Part shown: in pieces, positions 17,457-26,539 of the stretch
How the letters are laid out: each line of letters begins with the position of its first letter
Numbering within the stretch: position 1 is the first letter of the stretch
Origin: Marivita hallyeonensis
GTDB taxonomy: Bacteria > Pseudomonadota > Alphaproteobacteria > Rhodobacterales > Rhodobacteraceae
Reading direction: 5' to 3'
DNA: 64,000 nucleotides
Assembly: GCF_900129875.1 (NCBI RefSeq)
Contig: NZ_FQXC01000001.1
Location: 744,001 to 808,000 of the forward strand
Notes under the pieces: model-generated
Seen by the model: only the letters and a program-made list of their open reading frames with translations
Told to the model about the DNA's origin: nothing
Databases searched by the model: none
Translations under genes and position numbers: made by a program

Positions 17457-18214
17457 CCCGCATCGAGAAACGCCCGAACGGAGGCCTCGAACGCGCGCGG
17501 GTTTTCCGCGTGCAGCCAGTGCCCGGCGTCCGGCATCTTGGCAAAGCGCGCTTTAGGAAACAGCGCGCGGATCACCGGGCGATGCTCGGGCAGGACATAG
17601 TCCGACTTGCCGCCCGACAGAAAAAGTGTCGGTTTCTCGAATGTGCGATCAATTTGCGGGAAGCCCAGGACCTTGGGCATTTCAGCCGCCAGCGCATCGA
17701 GGTTCAGCTTCCACCGCTTCTCTTTGAGGTCCAGCGATTGCGTGAAGAACGCCTGAAGCGCCGGGTCTTCCACCGTCGCGGCCAACTGCGCGGAGGCGTC
17801 AGAGCGTTTTTCGACCTTGGACAGATCGACAGCCTTCATCGCGTTGATGAAGTGCGCCTGTGAATGCGAGTAGGTCACCGGTGCAATGTCGGCGACCAGC
17901 AAACGGTTGACCAGATCGGGTCGCGTGAGCGCGAGCATCATCGCCGCCTTGCCCCCCATGGAATGGCCGACCACGTCCATCGGCGCGCTATGCGCCGCGA
18001 TGACGTCGGCCAGATCCTCAGCCATATCCGGGTAGCTGTGACTGTCCGACCAGAAACTGTCGCCGTGGTTGCGCATGTCGACCGCGATGACCGGGCCGCG
18101 ATCCGACAGTCGCTTGCCGATCACACCCCAGTTTCGGCCGGAGCCGAACAGGCCGTGTACGATCAACACCGGGGTGGACGAACCGTCCGACGGGTTTGTG
18201 AGCGTGTGCAACAT
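17450..18214 (-). CDS. Alpha/beta hydrolase (YbfF-like esterase)
   Basis: A protein of 254 residues with the alpha/beta-hydrolase fold. An oxyanion-hole region is present in LIVHGLFGSGRNWG, the nucleophile elbow is GHSMGG, and the acid/His end of the triad is in LFLSGGKSDYV and DAGHWLHAENP. Closest in organisation to E. coli YbfF, which hydrolyses short acyl-CoA or esters. The true substrate is unknown. It is transcribed divergently from the next small gene and converges with the lipoprotein gene. Confidence 0.87.
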   Translation of the reverse strand: MLHTLTNPSDGSSTPVLIVHGLFGSGRNWGVIGKRLSDRGPVIAVDMRNHGDSFWSDSHSYPDMAEDLADVIAAHSAPMDVVGHSMGGKAAMMLALTRPDLVNRLLVADIAPVTYSHSQAHFINAMKAVDLSKVEKRSDASAQLAATVEDPALQAFFTQSLDLKEKRWKLNLDALAAEMPKVLGFPQIDRTFEKPTLFLSGGKSDYVLPEHRPVIRALFPKARFAKMPDAGHWLHAENPRAFEASVRAFLDAGQ

Positions 18215-18277
18215 GCCCGCCTCTTACTGCGCGTGTGTGGTCTTGAGCAAGACGAAGCGGCGGCTTAGGACTGACGC

Positions 18278-18652
18278 ATGGACCGGAACGAAACCATAGC
18301 GACGCAAGCGGACAGCCTGAGGGACCTGATGGCAAACCGCCTCGGGCTAAAGCGCGGGACGCTTGCGCACCGCGCGGCCAAGGCGGGACGGCGCCTGCCA
18401 ATCGGAGTTCGCAACGACATTGCGAGCGTGGCGCGGGCCGAGGCGATGGCGGACAACCCCAAACTTGGATTGCGGATGGATCCGAAGGCCACACATGCGG
18501 CCTATGAGAGAGCCGCGGCCTTCCTCCGCGCCATCGACGTAAAGGACCGCCGCAAAGGCGTGGCCCTGTCGATCCTGGGCAGCGTCGCATTGAATATCCT
18601 CGCGGTGATTGGGCTGCTTATCCTTGTCCTGCGCTGGCGCGGCTTCGTCTGA
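18278..18652 (+). CDS. Uncharacterised protein with C-terminal membrane anchor
   Basis: A protein of 124 residues. The first 90 are basic, helical and alanine-rich (LGLKRGTLAHRAAKAGRRLP); the last 30 contain one transmembrane helix (LSILGSVALNILAVIGLLILVL). It is therefore a likely tail-anchored inner-membrane protein. No known domain is recognised. Frames and composition match the surrounding core genes, and it precedes the SDR/photolyase pair by 40 bases on the same strand. Confidence 0.65.
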   Translation: MDRNETIATQADSLRDLMANRLGLKRGTLAHRAAKAGRRLPIGVRNDIASVARAEAMADNPKLGLRMDPKATHAAYERAAAFLRAIDVKDRRKGVALSILGSVALNILAVIGLLILVLRWRGFV

Positions 18653-18692
18653 GCCGTTGACCCGCCCCGGCGCAAGCCTAGTTGGCGGGGTC

Positions 18693-19358
18693 ATGGAAAA
18701 CGCACTTATCATCGGAAGCAGCGGCGGGATCGGTTCTGCCATGAGCGCGGCCCTGGCGGAGCGCGGTGTCACTGTCACCGGCTTGTCCCGGAGCGAACAC
18801 GGGCTCGACGTGACGGACGAGGCCAGCGTCGCGTCCCACCTTGGCGCTCTGGAAGGCCCGTTCGACCTGATCTTCGTGGCCAGCGGTGCGCTCGAGATCA
18901 ACGGGGCCGAACCGGAAAAGACGCTCCGGCATGTAACCGCAGACGCGATGCTGGACCAGTTCAAGCTGAACACCATCGGCCCATCGCTGGTGCTCAAACA
19001 CAGTCTGAAACACTTGCCAAGAAAGGGCCGGTCGGTGTTCGCGGCCCTGTCCGCGCGCGTCGGGTCCATCGGCGACAACCGTCTTGGCGGATGGTACAGC
19101 TACCGCACATCGAAGGCGGCGTTGAACCAGATGATCCACGGCGCCGCGATCGAAATCGCGCGGACGCATAAAGACACGATCTGCGTGGCGCTGCATCCCG
19201 GAACCGTGGCCACGAAGTTCACCGAGAAATACGCCGATCAGCATCCGACCGTGCCGCCGGACGAGGCGGCGGCGAATTTGTTAAGCGTCATTAACGAGTT
19301 AACAGTTGACAACTCAGGCGGCTTCTTCGACTGGCAAGGCAAAGAGGTGCCGTGGTGA
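18693..19358 (+). CDS. SDR family oxidoreductase (C-factor-like)
   Basis: A short-chain dehydrogenase of 221 residues. The dinucleotide-binding motif GSSGGIGSAMS lies at the N terminus. The catalytic Ser/Tyr/Lys set is represented by LSARVGSIGDN and the Y-x3-K site in YSYRTSKAAL. Layout and length resemble CsgA/C-factor-type SDRs. Start at 18693; the frame opens at 18609 but that would overlap the preceding gene. Its stop overlaps the GTG start of the photolyase gene, so the two are translationally coupled. Confidence 0.87.
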   Translation: MENALIIGSSGGIGSAMSAALAERGVTVTGLSRSEHGLDVTDEASVASHLGALEGPFDLIFVASGALEINGAEPEKTLRHVTADAMLDQFKLNTIGPSLVLKHSLKHLPRKGRSVFAALSARVGSIGDNRLGGWYSYRTSKAALNQMIHGAAIEIARTHKDTICVALHPGTVATKFTEKYADQHPTVPPDEAAANLLSVINELTVDNSGGFFDWQGKEVPW

Positions 19359-20866
19359 GCCGCCTTGTTTTGGTGCTTGGGGACCAGCTGACAGACACCG
19401 TGGCGGCACTTGCCGCGTCGGACAAGGACTCCGACATCGTGGTCATGGCCGAGGTCTCGGACGAGGCCACCTATGTACAGCACCACCCCAAGAAGATCGC
19501 TTTCATCTTCGCCGCGATGCGCAAGTTTGCCAAGCGCTTGCGCGACGACGGTTGGGACGTGCGGTATACCCAATTGGACGACTCCGAAAACGCCGGGTCC
19601 ATCCCCGGCGAACTGTTGCGTCGCGCGGAGGAAACCGGCGCGTCAGAAGTGATCGCCACCCAACCCGGCGAATGGCGGTTGATCGAAGCGCTCGAGGACA
19701 TGCCGCTCAGGCTGACGATGTTGCCCGACGACCGGTTCGTCAGCACGCAAGAGGAATTCGACGCCTGGGCCGAGGGCCGCAAAGCGCTGCGGATGGAGTA
19801 TTTCTACCGCGATATGCGCCGCAAGACGGGCCTTCTGATGGACGGAGATCAGCCGGAAGGCGGCAAGTGGAACTACGACGCCGAAAACCGCAAACCCGCG
19901 CCGGAGGACATCGCCTTCTCTGGTCCGATGCAATTCACGCCGGATGACACGGTAGAGGAGGTGCTCGACCTCGTTGAAGCACGCTTCGGCAACAGCTTTG
20001 GCCAACTGCGCCCGTTCTGGTTCGCCACCGATCAGACCCAGGCGCGTCGCGCCTTGACGCATTTCATCACCTACGCCCTGCCGCGCTTTGGCGATTTTCA
20101 GGACGCGATGATGAACGACAATCGCTTCCTCTATCACGCGCTGATTTCGCCCTACCTCAATGTCGGTCTGCTCGACCCGATGGAGGTTTGCCGCGCCGCC
20201 GAGGAGGCTTACAAGGACGGGCACGCGCCGCTCAACGCGGTGGAAGGCTTCATCCGCCAGATCATTGGCTGGCGCGAATACGTGCGTCGCATCTACTTCC
20301 GCGAAGGCCCCGACTACCCGCGCCGCAACGCGCTCAATCACCAGCGCAAGCTGCCCGAGTTCTACTGGACCGGCGAGACCGACATGAATTGCCTGTCGAA
20401 AGCCATCACCCAGACGGCGGAAGAGGCGTATGCCCACCATATCCAGCGCCTGATGGTGACCGGCAATTTCGCCCTGCTCGCCGGGATCAATCCGCATGAG
20501 GTGCACGAGTGGTATCTTCGCGTCTACATCGACGCCTTTGAATGGGTCGAGGCGCCCAACGTCATCGGCATGAGCCAGTTCGCCGATGACGGGATCATCG
20601 CGTCGAAACCCTATGTGTCATCCGGGGCTTACATCAACCGCATGTCGGATTACTGCAAATCCTGCCGTTACAAGGTAAATGACAAGACTGGCCCGGATGC
20701 CTGCCCGTTCAACCTGCTTTACTGGCAATTCCTCGATCGGCATTCCGAAAAGTTCAGCGGCAACCAACGAATGAACCAGATCTACGCGAACTGGCGGAGG
20801 ATGGATGAGGACCGGAAAAAAACCATCTTGTCCGAGGCCGAGGCGTTTCTCGAAAACCTGAGCTAG
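19352..20866 (+). CDS. phrB: (6-4) photolyase, iron-sulfur bacterial cryptochrome/photolyase (PhrB type)
   Basis: Repairs UV-induced (6-4) photoproducts using FAD and light. At 504 residues it matches the FeS-BCP group. Four cysteines at 347, 435, 438 and 451 (MNC, CKSC, CPFN) are placed as in Agrobacterium PhrB for a 4Fe-4S cluster, shifted by three. The histidine pair HH at 362-363 fits the active site. The gene starts with GTG (19352 or 19355), inside the stop region of the SDR gene. The FAD domain runs from about residue 220. Its 3' end runs directly into a series of hairpins. Confidence 0.92.
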   Translation: MVSRLVLVLGDQLTDTVAALAASDKDSDIVVMAEVSDEATYVQHHPKKIAFIFAAMRKFAKRLRDDGWDVRYTQLDDSENAGSIPGELLRRAEETGASEVIATQPGEWRLIEALEDMPLRLTMLPDDRFVSTQEEFDAWAEGRKALRMEYFYRDMRRKTGLLMDGDQPEGGKWNYDAENRKPAPEDIAFSGPMQFTPDDTVEEVLDLVEARFGNSFGQLRPFWFATDQTQARRALTHFITYALPRFGDFQDAMMNDNRFLYHALISPYLNVGLLDPMEVCRAAEEAYKDGHAPLNAVEGFIRQIIGWREYVRRIYFREGPDYPRRNALNHQRKLPEFYWTGETDMNCLSKAITQTAEEAYAHHIQRLMVTGNFALLAGINPHEVHEWYLRVYIDAFEWVEAPNVIGMSQFADDGIIASKPYVSSGAYINRMSDYCKSCRYKVNDKTGPDACPFNLLYWQFLDRHSEKFSGNQRMNQIYANWRRMDEDRKKTILSEAEAFLENLS

Positions 20867-20972
20867 CGTTTCGGTCCCCCGAAACGCAGCCCTCCCGCGC
20901 GGGAGGGCGACCCCCGGCAGAGCCGGGGCGTGTTTCGATGGATCGAAACCGGCCCTCCGGTGACGGAGGGCC
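20866..20972. repeat. Cluster of five consecutive hairpins between convergent genes
   Basis: Five separate perfect stems lie head to tail: 20866-20887 (CGTTTCGG arms), 20889-20908 (GCCCTCCCGC palindrome), 20912-20928 (CCCCGGC arms), 20932-20949 (GTTTCGAT arms) and 20951-20972 (GGCCCTCCG arms). They occupy the whole gap between the photolyase and malic enzyme stop codons and probably act as a bidirectional terminator or mRNA-end structure. Confidence 0.8.
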
Positions 20973-23251
20973 TACCCATAGCGCGCGACCGGTGTCCCGG
21001 CGATCGCGGCCATGTTCAGCAATCCGCGCGGCGTGATCCCCGGCGTGACCACATGCACGCGATTGCCCATGCCCATGAGGATCGGACCGACCTCGAGCCC
21101 GCCCGCTTTCATCTTGAGGATGTTCCGCGTGGCCGACGCCGCATCCGCATGACCGAAGATCAGCACATTCGCGCTACCCTGCATCCGATTGGCGGGCAGC
21201 AGACGTTCGCGCAGCTCGGGATCGAGGGCGGCGTCGACGTTCATCTCGCCCTCGTAACAGAAGTCGCGCGGTTTGGAATCCAGAAGCTCGATCGCCGCCC
21301 GCAGGCGCTTGCCGGATCCTTCGGCCTGATTGCCGAATTGCGACTGCGAACAGAAGGCGATGTTGGGCGTCAGGCCGAACCGTCGCACATGCCGCGCCGC
21401 GCCGATCGCGCTGAGGGCCAGCTCTTCTGGCGTGGGCAGGGAATGGACATGGGTGTCGGCGATGAACAGCGGGCCGTCCTCGAGGATCATCATGCTCAGC
21501 GCGCCGTGCGGCGCGAAACGCTCGTTGCCCAAAACCTGGTTCACATAGCTCAGATGCCAGCGGTATTCCCCAAAGGTGCCGCAGATCAGGCTGTCGGCCT
21601 CTTCGCGGTACACCATCACTGCGCCGATGGCGGTGGTGTTGGTCCGCATGATCGCACGGGCCAGGTCCGGGGTGACGCCGCGCCGCGCCATGATCTGGTG
21701 ATAGGTGCCCCAGTAATCGCGGTAGCGTGGGTCGTTTTCCGGGTTCACGATGGTGAAATCGCGGTCGGGCCGGATCTCCAGCCCCAATCGTTCACAGCGC
21801 GACGCGATCACCTCGGGACGGCCGATCAGGATTGGCGTTTCCGTGGTTTCCTCAAGGATCGCCTGCGCCGCGCGCAGCACGCGCTCGTCCTCGCCTTCGG
21901 CAAAGACGATCCGGCGCGATCCGGTCGCGGCCGCCTCGAACACCGGTCGCATCAGAAGCGCGGATTTGTAGACGCTGGCGTCGAGCCGCGCCTTGTAGGC
22001 CTTGAGGTCATCCAGGGGCCGCAGGGCGACGCCCGACTCCATGGCGGCCTTTGCCACCGCCGTGGACACGACGCCCGACAGGCGCGGGTCAAACGGTTTG
22101 GGGATCAGGTACTCCGGCCCAAAGGTGAGCTGCTCACCCCGATAGGCCGCCGCGGCTTCGGCGCTTGTGGTCGCGCGGGCCAGCTTGGCGATGCCCTCGA
22201 CGCACGCAACTTCCATCTCGTCGTTGATTTCGGTCGCGCCCACATCGAGCGCACCCCGGAAGATGAACGGGAAGCACAAGACGTTGTTGACCTGATTGGG
22301 ATAGTCGCTGCGGCCCGTGGCAATGATCGCCTTTGGGGCCACCTTTCGGACCACATCGGGCTCAATCTCCGGGTTCGGATTGGCCAGCGCGAAGATGATC
22401 GGCTCGTCCGCCATCTTCGCGACCATCTCGGGCTTCAGGACGTTGGGACCGCTCAGCCCCAGAAACAAGTCGGCGCCGTCGATCACATCATCCAGCGTGC
22501 GCAGGTCTGTTTTCTGCGCGAAAGCGGCCTTCTGCGGGTTCATGTCCTCGGTCCGACCCTCGTAGACCAGACCGTGAATATCGCAGAGCCAGATGTTTTC
22601 GCGCTTCACCCCCAGCTTGAGCAGCATGTTCAAGCAGGCAATCCCGGCAGCACCCCCGCCCGTGGACACGATCTTGATGTCTTCAAAGGACTTTTTCGTG
22701 ACGTACAGAGCGTTCGTGGCCGCCGCGCCCACGACAATGGCGGTGCCGTGCTGATCGTCGTGGAAGACCGGGATGCCCATCCGTTCGCGGCAGAGCTTTT
22801 CGACCACGAAACAATCCGGGGCTTTGATGTCCTCGAGGTTGATCGCCCCAAAGGTCGGTTCAAGTGCACAGACGATGTCGGCCAGTTTTTCGGGGTCGCT
22901 TTCGTTCACCTCGATATCGAAGCAGTCGATATTGGCGAATTTCTTGAATAGGACCGCCTTGCCCTCCATCACTGGCTTCGACGCGAGCGCCCCGATATCG
23001 CCGAGGCCGAGCACAGCCGAGCCGTTTGAAACCACGGCAACCAAGTTGCCGCGCGAGGTGTAGCGCGCCGCATTTCCAGGATCCGCCTTGATTTCAAGGC
23101 AGGCCTCGGCGACGCCCGGGCTGTAGGCGCGCGCAAGATCGCGCCCGTTGGCCAGCGGTTTGGTGGCGCGGATTTCCAGTTTTCCGGGCTTAGGGTGTTC
23201 GTGATAAAAGAGCGCTGCCTGACGCAGCGCTTCGTTGCCAGTCTCTGACAT
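20972..23251 (-). CDS. maeB: NADP-dependent malic enzyme with phosphotransacetylase-like domain
   Basis: Converts malate to pyruvate and CO2 with NADP+ reduction. At 759 residues it is the long MaeB form: the malic domain ([38 protein letters not shown]), the NAD-binding domain ([19 protein letters not shown]), and from about residue 430 a phosphotransacetylase-like domain ([27 protein letters not shown]), which is regulatory in such enzymes. The start was set at 23251 with GGGGAG upstream. The frame continues to 23314 but would include a 36 bp palindrome that looks regulatory. Confidence 0.94.
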   Translation of the reverse strand: MSETGNEALRQAALFYHEHPKPGKLEIRATKPLANGRDLARAYSPGVAEACLEIKADPGNAARYTSRGNLVAVVSNGSAVLGLGDIGALASKPVMEGKAVLFKKFANIDCFDIEVNESDPEKLADIVCALEPTFGAINLEDIKAPDCFVVEKLCRERMGIPVFHDDQHGTAIVVGAAATNALYVTKKSFEDIKIVSTGGGAAGIACLNMLLKLGVKRENIWLCDIHGLVYEGRTEDMNPQKAAFAQKTDLRTLDDVIDGADLFLGLSGPNVLKPEMVAKMADEPIIFALANPNPEIEPDVVRKVAPKAIIATGRSDYPNQVNNVLCFPFIFRGALDVGATEINDEMEVACVEGIAKLARATTSAEAAAAYRGEQLTFGPEYLIPKPFDPRLSGVVSTAVAKAAMESGVALRPLDDLKAYKARLDASVYKSALLMRPVFEAAATGSRRIVFAEGEDERVLRAAQAILEETTETPILIGRPEVIASRCERLGLEIRPDRDFTIVNPENDPRYRDYWGTYHQIMARRGVTPDLARAIMRTNTTAIGAVMVYREEADSLICGTFGEYRWHLSYVNQVLGNERFAPHGALSMMILEDGPLFIADTHVHSLPTPEELALSAIGAARHVRRFGLTPNIAFCSQSQFGNQAEGSGKRLRAAIELLDSKPRDFCYEGEMNVDAALDPELRERLLPANRMQGSANVLIFGHADAASATRNILKMKAGGLEVGPILMGMGNRVHVVTPGITPRGLLNMAAIAGTPVARYG

Positions 23252-23261
23252 GTGAAGCTCC

Positions 23262-23297
23262 CCGAAAATTTGGTTTAGTATTAAACCACATATTCGG
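23262..23297 (-). promoter_or_regulatory. 36-bp interrupted palindrome before maeB, likely operator
   Basis: CCGAA at 23262-23266, TGGTTTA-GTAT-TAAACCA at 23271-23288 and TTCGG at 23293-23297 share one symmetry centre (23279.5). It lies 11-46 bases before the malic enzyme ATG and overlaps the RBS region, as expected of a repressor operator. The regulator is unknown. Confidence 0.6.
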
Positions 23298-23302
23298 AAA
23301 GG

Positions 23303-23326
23303 AAAAGAGCGCACCGTAGCGCGCTC
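23303..23326 (-). terminator. Terminator of the DUF3072 gene
   Basis: On the minus strand a 6-bp stem, GAGCGC with GCGCTC (complement of 23307-23326), is followed by TTTTCC. It separates the DUF3072 gene from maeB. Confidence 0.6.
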
Positions 23327-23344
23327 CTTTCAAGCAACCTCTGC

Positions 23345-23536
23345 TTAGTTCAGATATTCTTCCAGATAGGCGATCCGCCGCGCGGCCTGACGTTCGGTCA
23401 GGCTTCCGTCGAACGGTTCATCGGCGCGCTCGGCCAACTCGCGAAGCTTGACCTTCTGTTTCTCGGTCATTTCTGTCTCAGGGTCCGGGCCCAATCCAGC
23501 GGATGGATCAAGCACAACACTATTTTGCATCGGCAT
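23345..23536 (-). CDS. DUF3072 domain-containing small protein
   Basis: A protein of 63 residues. The second half, MTEKQKVKLRELAERADEPF then GSLTERQAARRIAYLEEYL, is the DUF3072 helical domain. Its function is unknown. A strong RBS (AAGGAGG on the minus strand, just upstream of the ATG at 23536) supports the start and shows that this very short gene is real. It is divergent from the nucleoside salvage operon and is followed by its own terminator before maeB. Confidence 0.78.
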   Translation of the reverse strand: MPMQNSVVLDPSAGLGPDPETEMTEKQKVKLRELAERADEPFDGSLTERQAARRIAYLEEYLN

Positions 23537-23652
23537 GAGGTACCTCCTTCATTGCGCAATCAACGCGACGGGAGCGCGGACGGTTCCACCAGCCCCTTGC
23601 AATCAGGCGTCCAGCCTCGCAATCATGACGCCTACCAGAGCAGGGGGCGAGG

Positions 23653-24045
23653 ATGGATCTCAAGAGTTCGGCACGGGCGGTTCGCGAAAACGCCCATGCG
23701 CCTTATTCGAATTTCAAGGTCGGAGCCGCCCTGCGCTCGATATCCGGCGCGGTATACGTCGGCTGCAACGTGGAAAACGTGGCCTATCCCGAAGGCACCT
23801 GCGCCGAGGCTGGTGCGATTGCGGCCATGATCGCCGCCGGCGATCGCGAGATTGCTGAAGCCTATATCGTCGCGGACAGCCCGGAGCCGGTGCCGCCTTG
23901 CGGCGGATGCCGGCAAAAGCTTGCGGAATTCGCGGAGAGTTCAGTGCCGGTGACCTTGGCAACCGTCGACGGTGCCGAGTTTCAAACCACCGTCGGTGAC
24001 TTGCTGCCCGGTGCATTCGATGCCGGTCACATGGAGCGCCGCTGA
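23653..24045 (+). CDS. cdd: Cytidine deaminase
   Basis: Deaminates cytidine and deoxycytidine to uridine and deoxyuridine. It is the short tetrameric type, 130 residues. The catalytic zinc site is complete: CNVENVAYPEGTCAEAGAI supplies C-A-E and PCGGCRQKL supplies the P-C-x-x-C pair. It is the first gene of the operon cdd-deoA-deoB-add-upp. Its stop overlaps the deoA start by one base (TGATG). The heptamer GCAATCA occurs three times in the 100 bases upstream (23556, 23600, 23619) and may be an operator element. Confidence 0.94.
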   Translation: MDLKSSARAVRENAHAPYSNFKVGAALRSISGAVYVGCNVENVAYPEGTCAEAGAIAAMIAAGDREIAEAYIVADSPEPVPPCGGCRQKLAEFAESSVPVTLATVDGAEFQTTVGDLLPGAFDAGHMERR

Positions 24046-25334
24046 TGGATGCGCGGGCCGTCAATGCGACGCTGAGAAAGCGGCAGACGCCCAGTGCAGA
24101 GGCGCTCGCGTGGTTTGCACAAGGATTGGCCGACGGTACGGTAAGCGATGCGCAGGCCGGGGCGTTTGCCATGGGCGTCTGCCTGAACGGGCTGGACGAC
24201 ACCGGACGCGCCGCGTTGACCATCGCCATGCGTGACAGCGGCGACGTGATGCAATGGGCGCTCGATGCGCCGGTGCTCGACAAGCATTCAACAGGCGGGG
24301 TGGGTGACTGCGTAAGCCTCATTCTCGCGCCCGCTCTGGCCGTGTGCGGTGTCTATGTGCCGATGATCTCTGGCCGTGGGCTGGGCCATACCGGTGGCAC
24401 TCTGGACAAGCTCGAAGCGATCCCGGGCTATCGCACAGGTCTTTCGGAAGACCAGCTCAAGGACGTGGTCAAGCGGGTCGGCTGTGCCATCGTCAGTGCG
24501 AGCGCCGACATCGCCCCGGCGGACAAGCGCCTCTACGCGATCCGCGATGTGACGGGAACCGTCGAAAGCCTTGACCTAATCACAGCGTCCATCCTGTCGA
24601 AAAAGCTCGCTGCCGGGTTGGAAGGTCTGGTGCTCGACGTCAAGTGTGGCTCTGGCGCGTTCATGAAATCGCAGGAAGATGCACGCGCGCTGGCGCAGGC
24701 TTTGGTCGACACGTCCAACGCGGCGGGCTGCCCGACCTCTGCTCTCATCACAGACATGTCCCAACCCTTGGTGCCGAGCCTCGGTAACGCTTTGGAGGTG
24801 GTCGAGGTGATGCGCGTCCTCACAGGTGTGCAGACCGGTCGCGTTCTGGACCTGACCGTTGAGTTGGGCGGCGCGTTGCTGGCGCAGGCGGGCATTGATG
24901 ATGGCGCGTCCAAGATCGCCGAAAGTATCCAATCCGGGACGGCGGCAGAGAAGTTCGGCGAGATGGTCTACGCGTTGGGCGGGCCTGTCCGGTTTGTCGA
25001 GGATTGGATGCGGTTCCTTCCCGAAGCGCCCGTGATTCATGAAGTGCTCGCGCCCTCCGGTGGCACGGTGTCTGCCATTGACGGCGAAACGCTTGGTCTA
25101 GCGGTGGTCGGCCTGGGCGGAGGGCGACAGGTCGAGACGGATGTCGTCGATCCTGCCGTCGGTCTGAGCGATGTGGTGGCCTTGGGCGCGACGGTTAGCA
25201 AGGGGCAACCGCTCGCCCGCATTCACGCCGCGCGCGAAGCGATGGCGGATGAAGCCGAGGCGCAGGTGTTGGATGCCATCTCTTTCGGAGAAGCCCCAAA
25301 GGACACACCGCTGATCCTGGAGCGCATCCCATGA
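24045..25334 (+). CDS. deoA: Thymidine phosphorylase
   Basis: Splits thymidine with phosphate to thymine and deoxyribose-1-phosphate. A protein of 429 residues. The family signature KHSTGGVGD with the phosphate-binding segment follows about residue 80, then ISGRGLGHTGGTLDKLEAI. The C-terminal domain (PSGGTVSAIDGETLGLAVV) is normal for the family. It is coupled to cdd at its start and overlaps the deoB start by four bases. Deoxyribose-1-phosphate made here feeds the next enzyme, DeoB. Confidence 0.95.
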   Translation: MDARAVNATLRKRQTPSAEALAWFAQGLADGTVSDAQAGAFAMGVCLNGLDDTGRAALTIAMRDSGDVMQWALDAPVLDKHSTGGVGDCVSLILAPALAVCGVYVPMISGRGLGHTGGTLDKLEAIPGYRTGLSEDQLKDVVKRVGCAIVSASADIAPADKRLYAIRDVTGTVESLDLITASILSKKLAAGLEGLVLDVKCGSGAFMKSQEDARALAQALVDTSNAAGCPTSALITDMSQPLVPSLGNALEVVEVMRVLTGVQTGRVLDLTVELGGALLAQAGIDDGASKIAESIQSGTAAEKFGEMVYALGGPVRFVEDWMRFLPEAPVIHEVLAPSGGTVSAIDGETLGLAVVGLGGGRQVETDVVDPAVGLSDVVALGATVSKGQPLARIHAAREAMADEAEAQVLDAISFGEAPKDTPLILERIP

Positions 25335-26539
25335 GCCGCGCGTTTCTGATCGTGATGGACTCGGTCGGGATCGGCGGCGCACCCGACGCGGGCGCGTTTT
25401 TCAATAACGGCACCCCCGACACCGGAGCCAACACGGTTCTGCACATCGCCGAAGCCTGCGCAAAGGGACACGCGGAAGAAGGTCGAAGCGGCCCCCTGAG
25501 CGTGCCGACCCTGGACCGCCTTGGTCTGGGACGCGCCGTCGCCCTTGCCACCGGGGCGGAAGCGCCGGGGCTGGACGCGACGCCCACCGGGCGCTGGGCC
25601 GCCGCGACCGAAGTGTCCAAGGGCAAGGACACGCCGTCAGGACACTGGGAAATCGCCGGACTGCCCGTCCCATGGGACTGGACCTACCTGCCGAACGCAA
25701 TCCCGTCGTTCCCCGAAGACATCACGGCGCGCATCTGTGCACTGGCGGGGGTGGATCGCATCCTTGGCAACTGCCATTCGAACGGCATCAAGGTGATCGA
25801 GGACTTCGGCGCGGAACACCTGCGCACCGGATATCCGATCTGTTACACCTCGGCCGACAGCGTTCTGCAGATCGCCGCGCATGAAGAGACGTTCGGATTG
25901 GAGCGACTGCTGAATCTCTGCAAAGAACTTGCGCCGATGTGCCATGACCGCAGGATTGGGCGGGTGATCGCGCGTCCCTTCGTCGGGACCGAGGGCAACT
26001 TCGAACGCACGACGAACCGCAAGGATTACGCCATTGCTCCCCCAGCACCCGTGCTCACCAATTGGGTGCAGGACGCGGGGCAGCGGGTGATCGCGATTGG
26101 CAAAATCGGCGATATCTTCTCGATGTCCGGGATCGACGAGGTGCACAAAGGTTCTGACGCCGATCTCATGACACACCTCGCGCATCAGATCGACACTGCG
26201 CCGGACGGCGCTCTGGTCTTTGCGAATTTTGTGGAGTTCGACAGCAAATACGGCCACCGCCGCGATGTGTCGGGCTATGCCCGCGCGCTGGAGTGGTTCG
26301 ACGCCGAGATCGGCAAGCTGCTTCCCAACCTTCGGTCAGATGACCTGTTGCTCATCACCGCCGATCATGGCAACGACCCGACATGGACGGGCACCGATCA
26401 CACCCGGGAACGCGTGCCGGTTCTGATCGCGGGTGCCGGAACCGGAGAGGTCGGGCATATCGGATTTGTCGATGTCGGCGCTTCCATAGCGGCGCATCTT
26501 CACGTGGCGTCTGAAGGACCAGGGCAGAGCTTTCTATGA
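25331..26539 (+). CDS. deoB: Phosphopentomutase
   Basis: Interconverts ribose- or deoxyribose-1-phosphate and the 5-phosphate, linking nucleoside breakdown to sugar metabolism. A protein of 402 residues of the alkaline phosphatase superfamily. Metal-binding residues are in FLIVMDSVGIGGAPDAG at the start and in LLLITADHGNDPTWTGTDHT toward the end. The phosphorylated threonine lies in KGKDTPSGHWEIAG. No deoC aldolase gene lies in this window. ATGA overlaps join it to deoA and add. Confidence 0.95.
   Translation: MSRAFLIVMDSVGIGGAPDAGAFFNNGTPDTGANTVLHIAEACAKGHAEEGRSGPLSVPTLDRLGLGRAVALATGAEAPGLDATPTGRWAAATEVSKGKDTPSGHWEIAGLPVPWDWTYLPNAIPSFPEDITARICALAGVDRILGNCHSNGIKVIEDFGAEHLRTGYPICYTSADSVLQIAAHEETFGLERLLNLCKELAPMCHDRRIGRVIARPFVGTEGNFERTTNRKDYAIAPPAPVLTNWVQDAGQRVIAIGKIGDIFSMSGIDEVHKGSDADLMTHLAHQIDTAPDGALVFANFVEFDSKYGHRRDVSGYARALEWFDAEIGKLLPNLRSDDLLLITADHGNDPTWTGTDHTRERVPVLIAGAGTGEVGHIGFVDVGASIAAHLHVASEGPGQSFL

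Noticed and set aside
20866-20972. Hairpin cluster as a possible CRISPR array
   Set aside because: The five stems have different sequences and no constant repeat/spacer periodicity. No cas genes are near.
20930-22951. Open frame of about 670 codons on the plus strand opposite maeB
   Set aside because: Antisense frame created by high GC. The minus-strand protein is a full-length malic enzyme with all domains.
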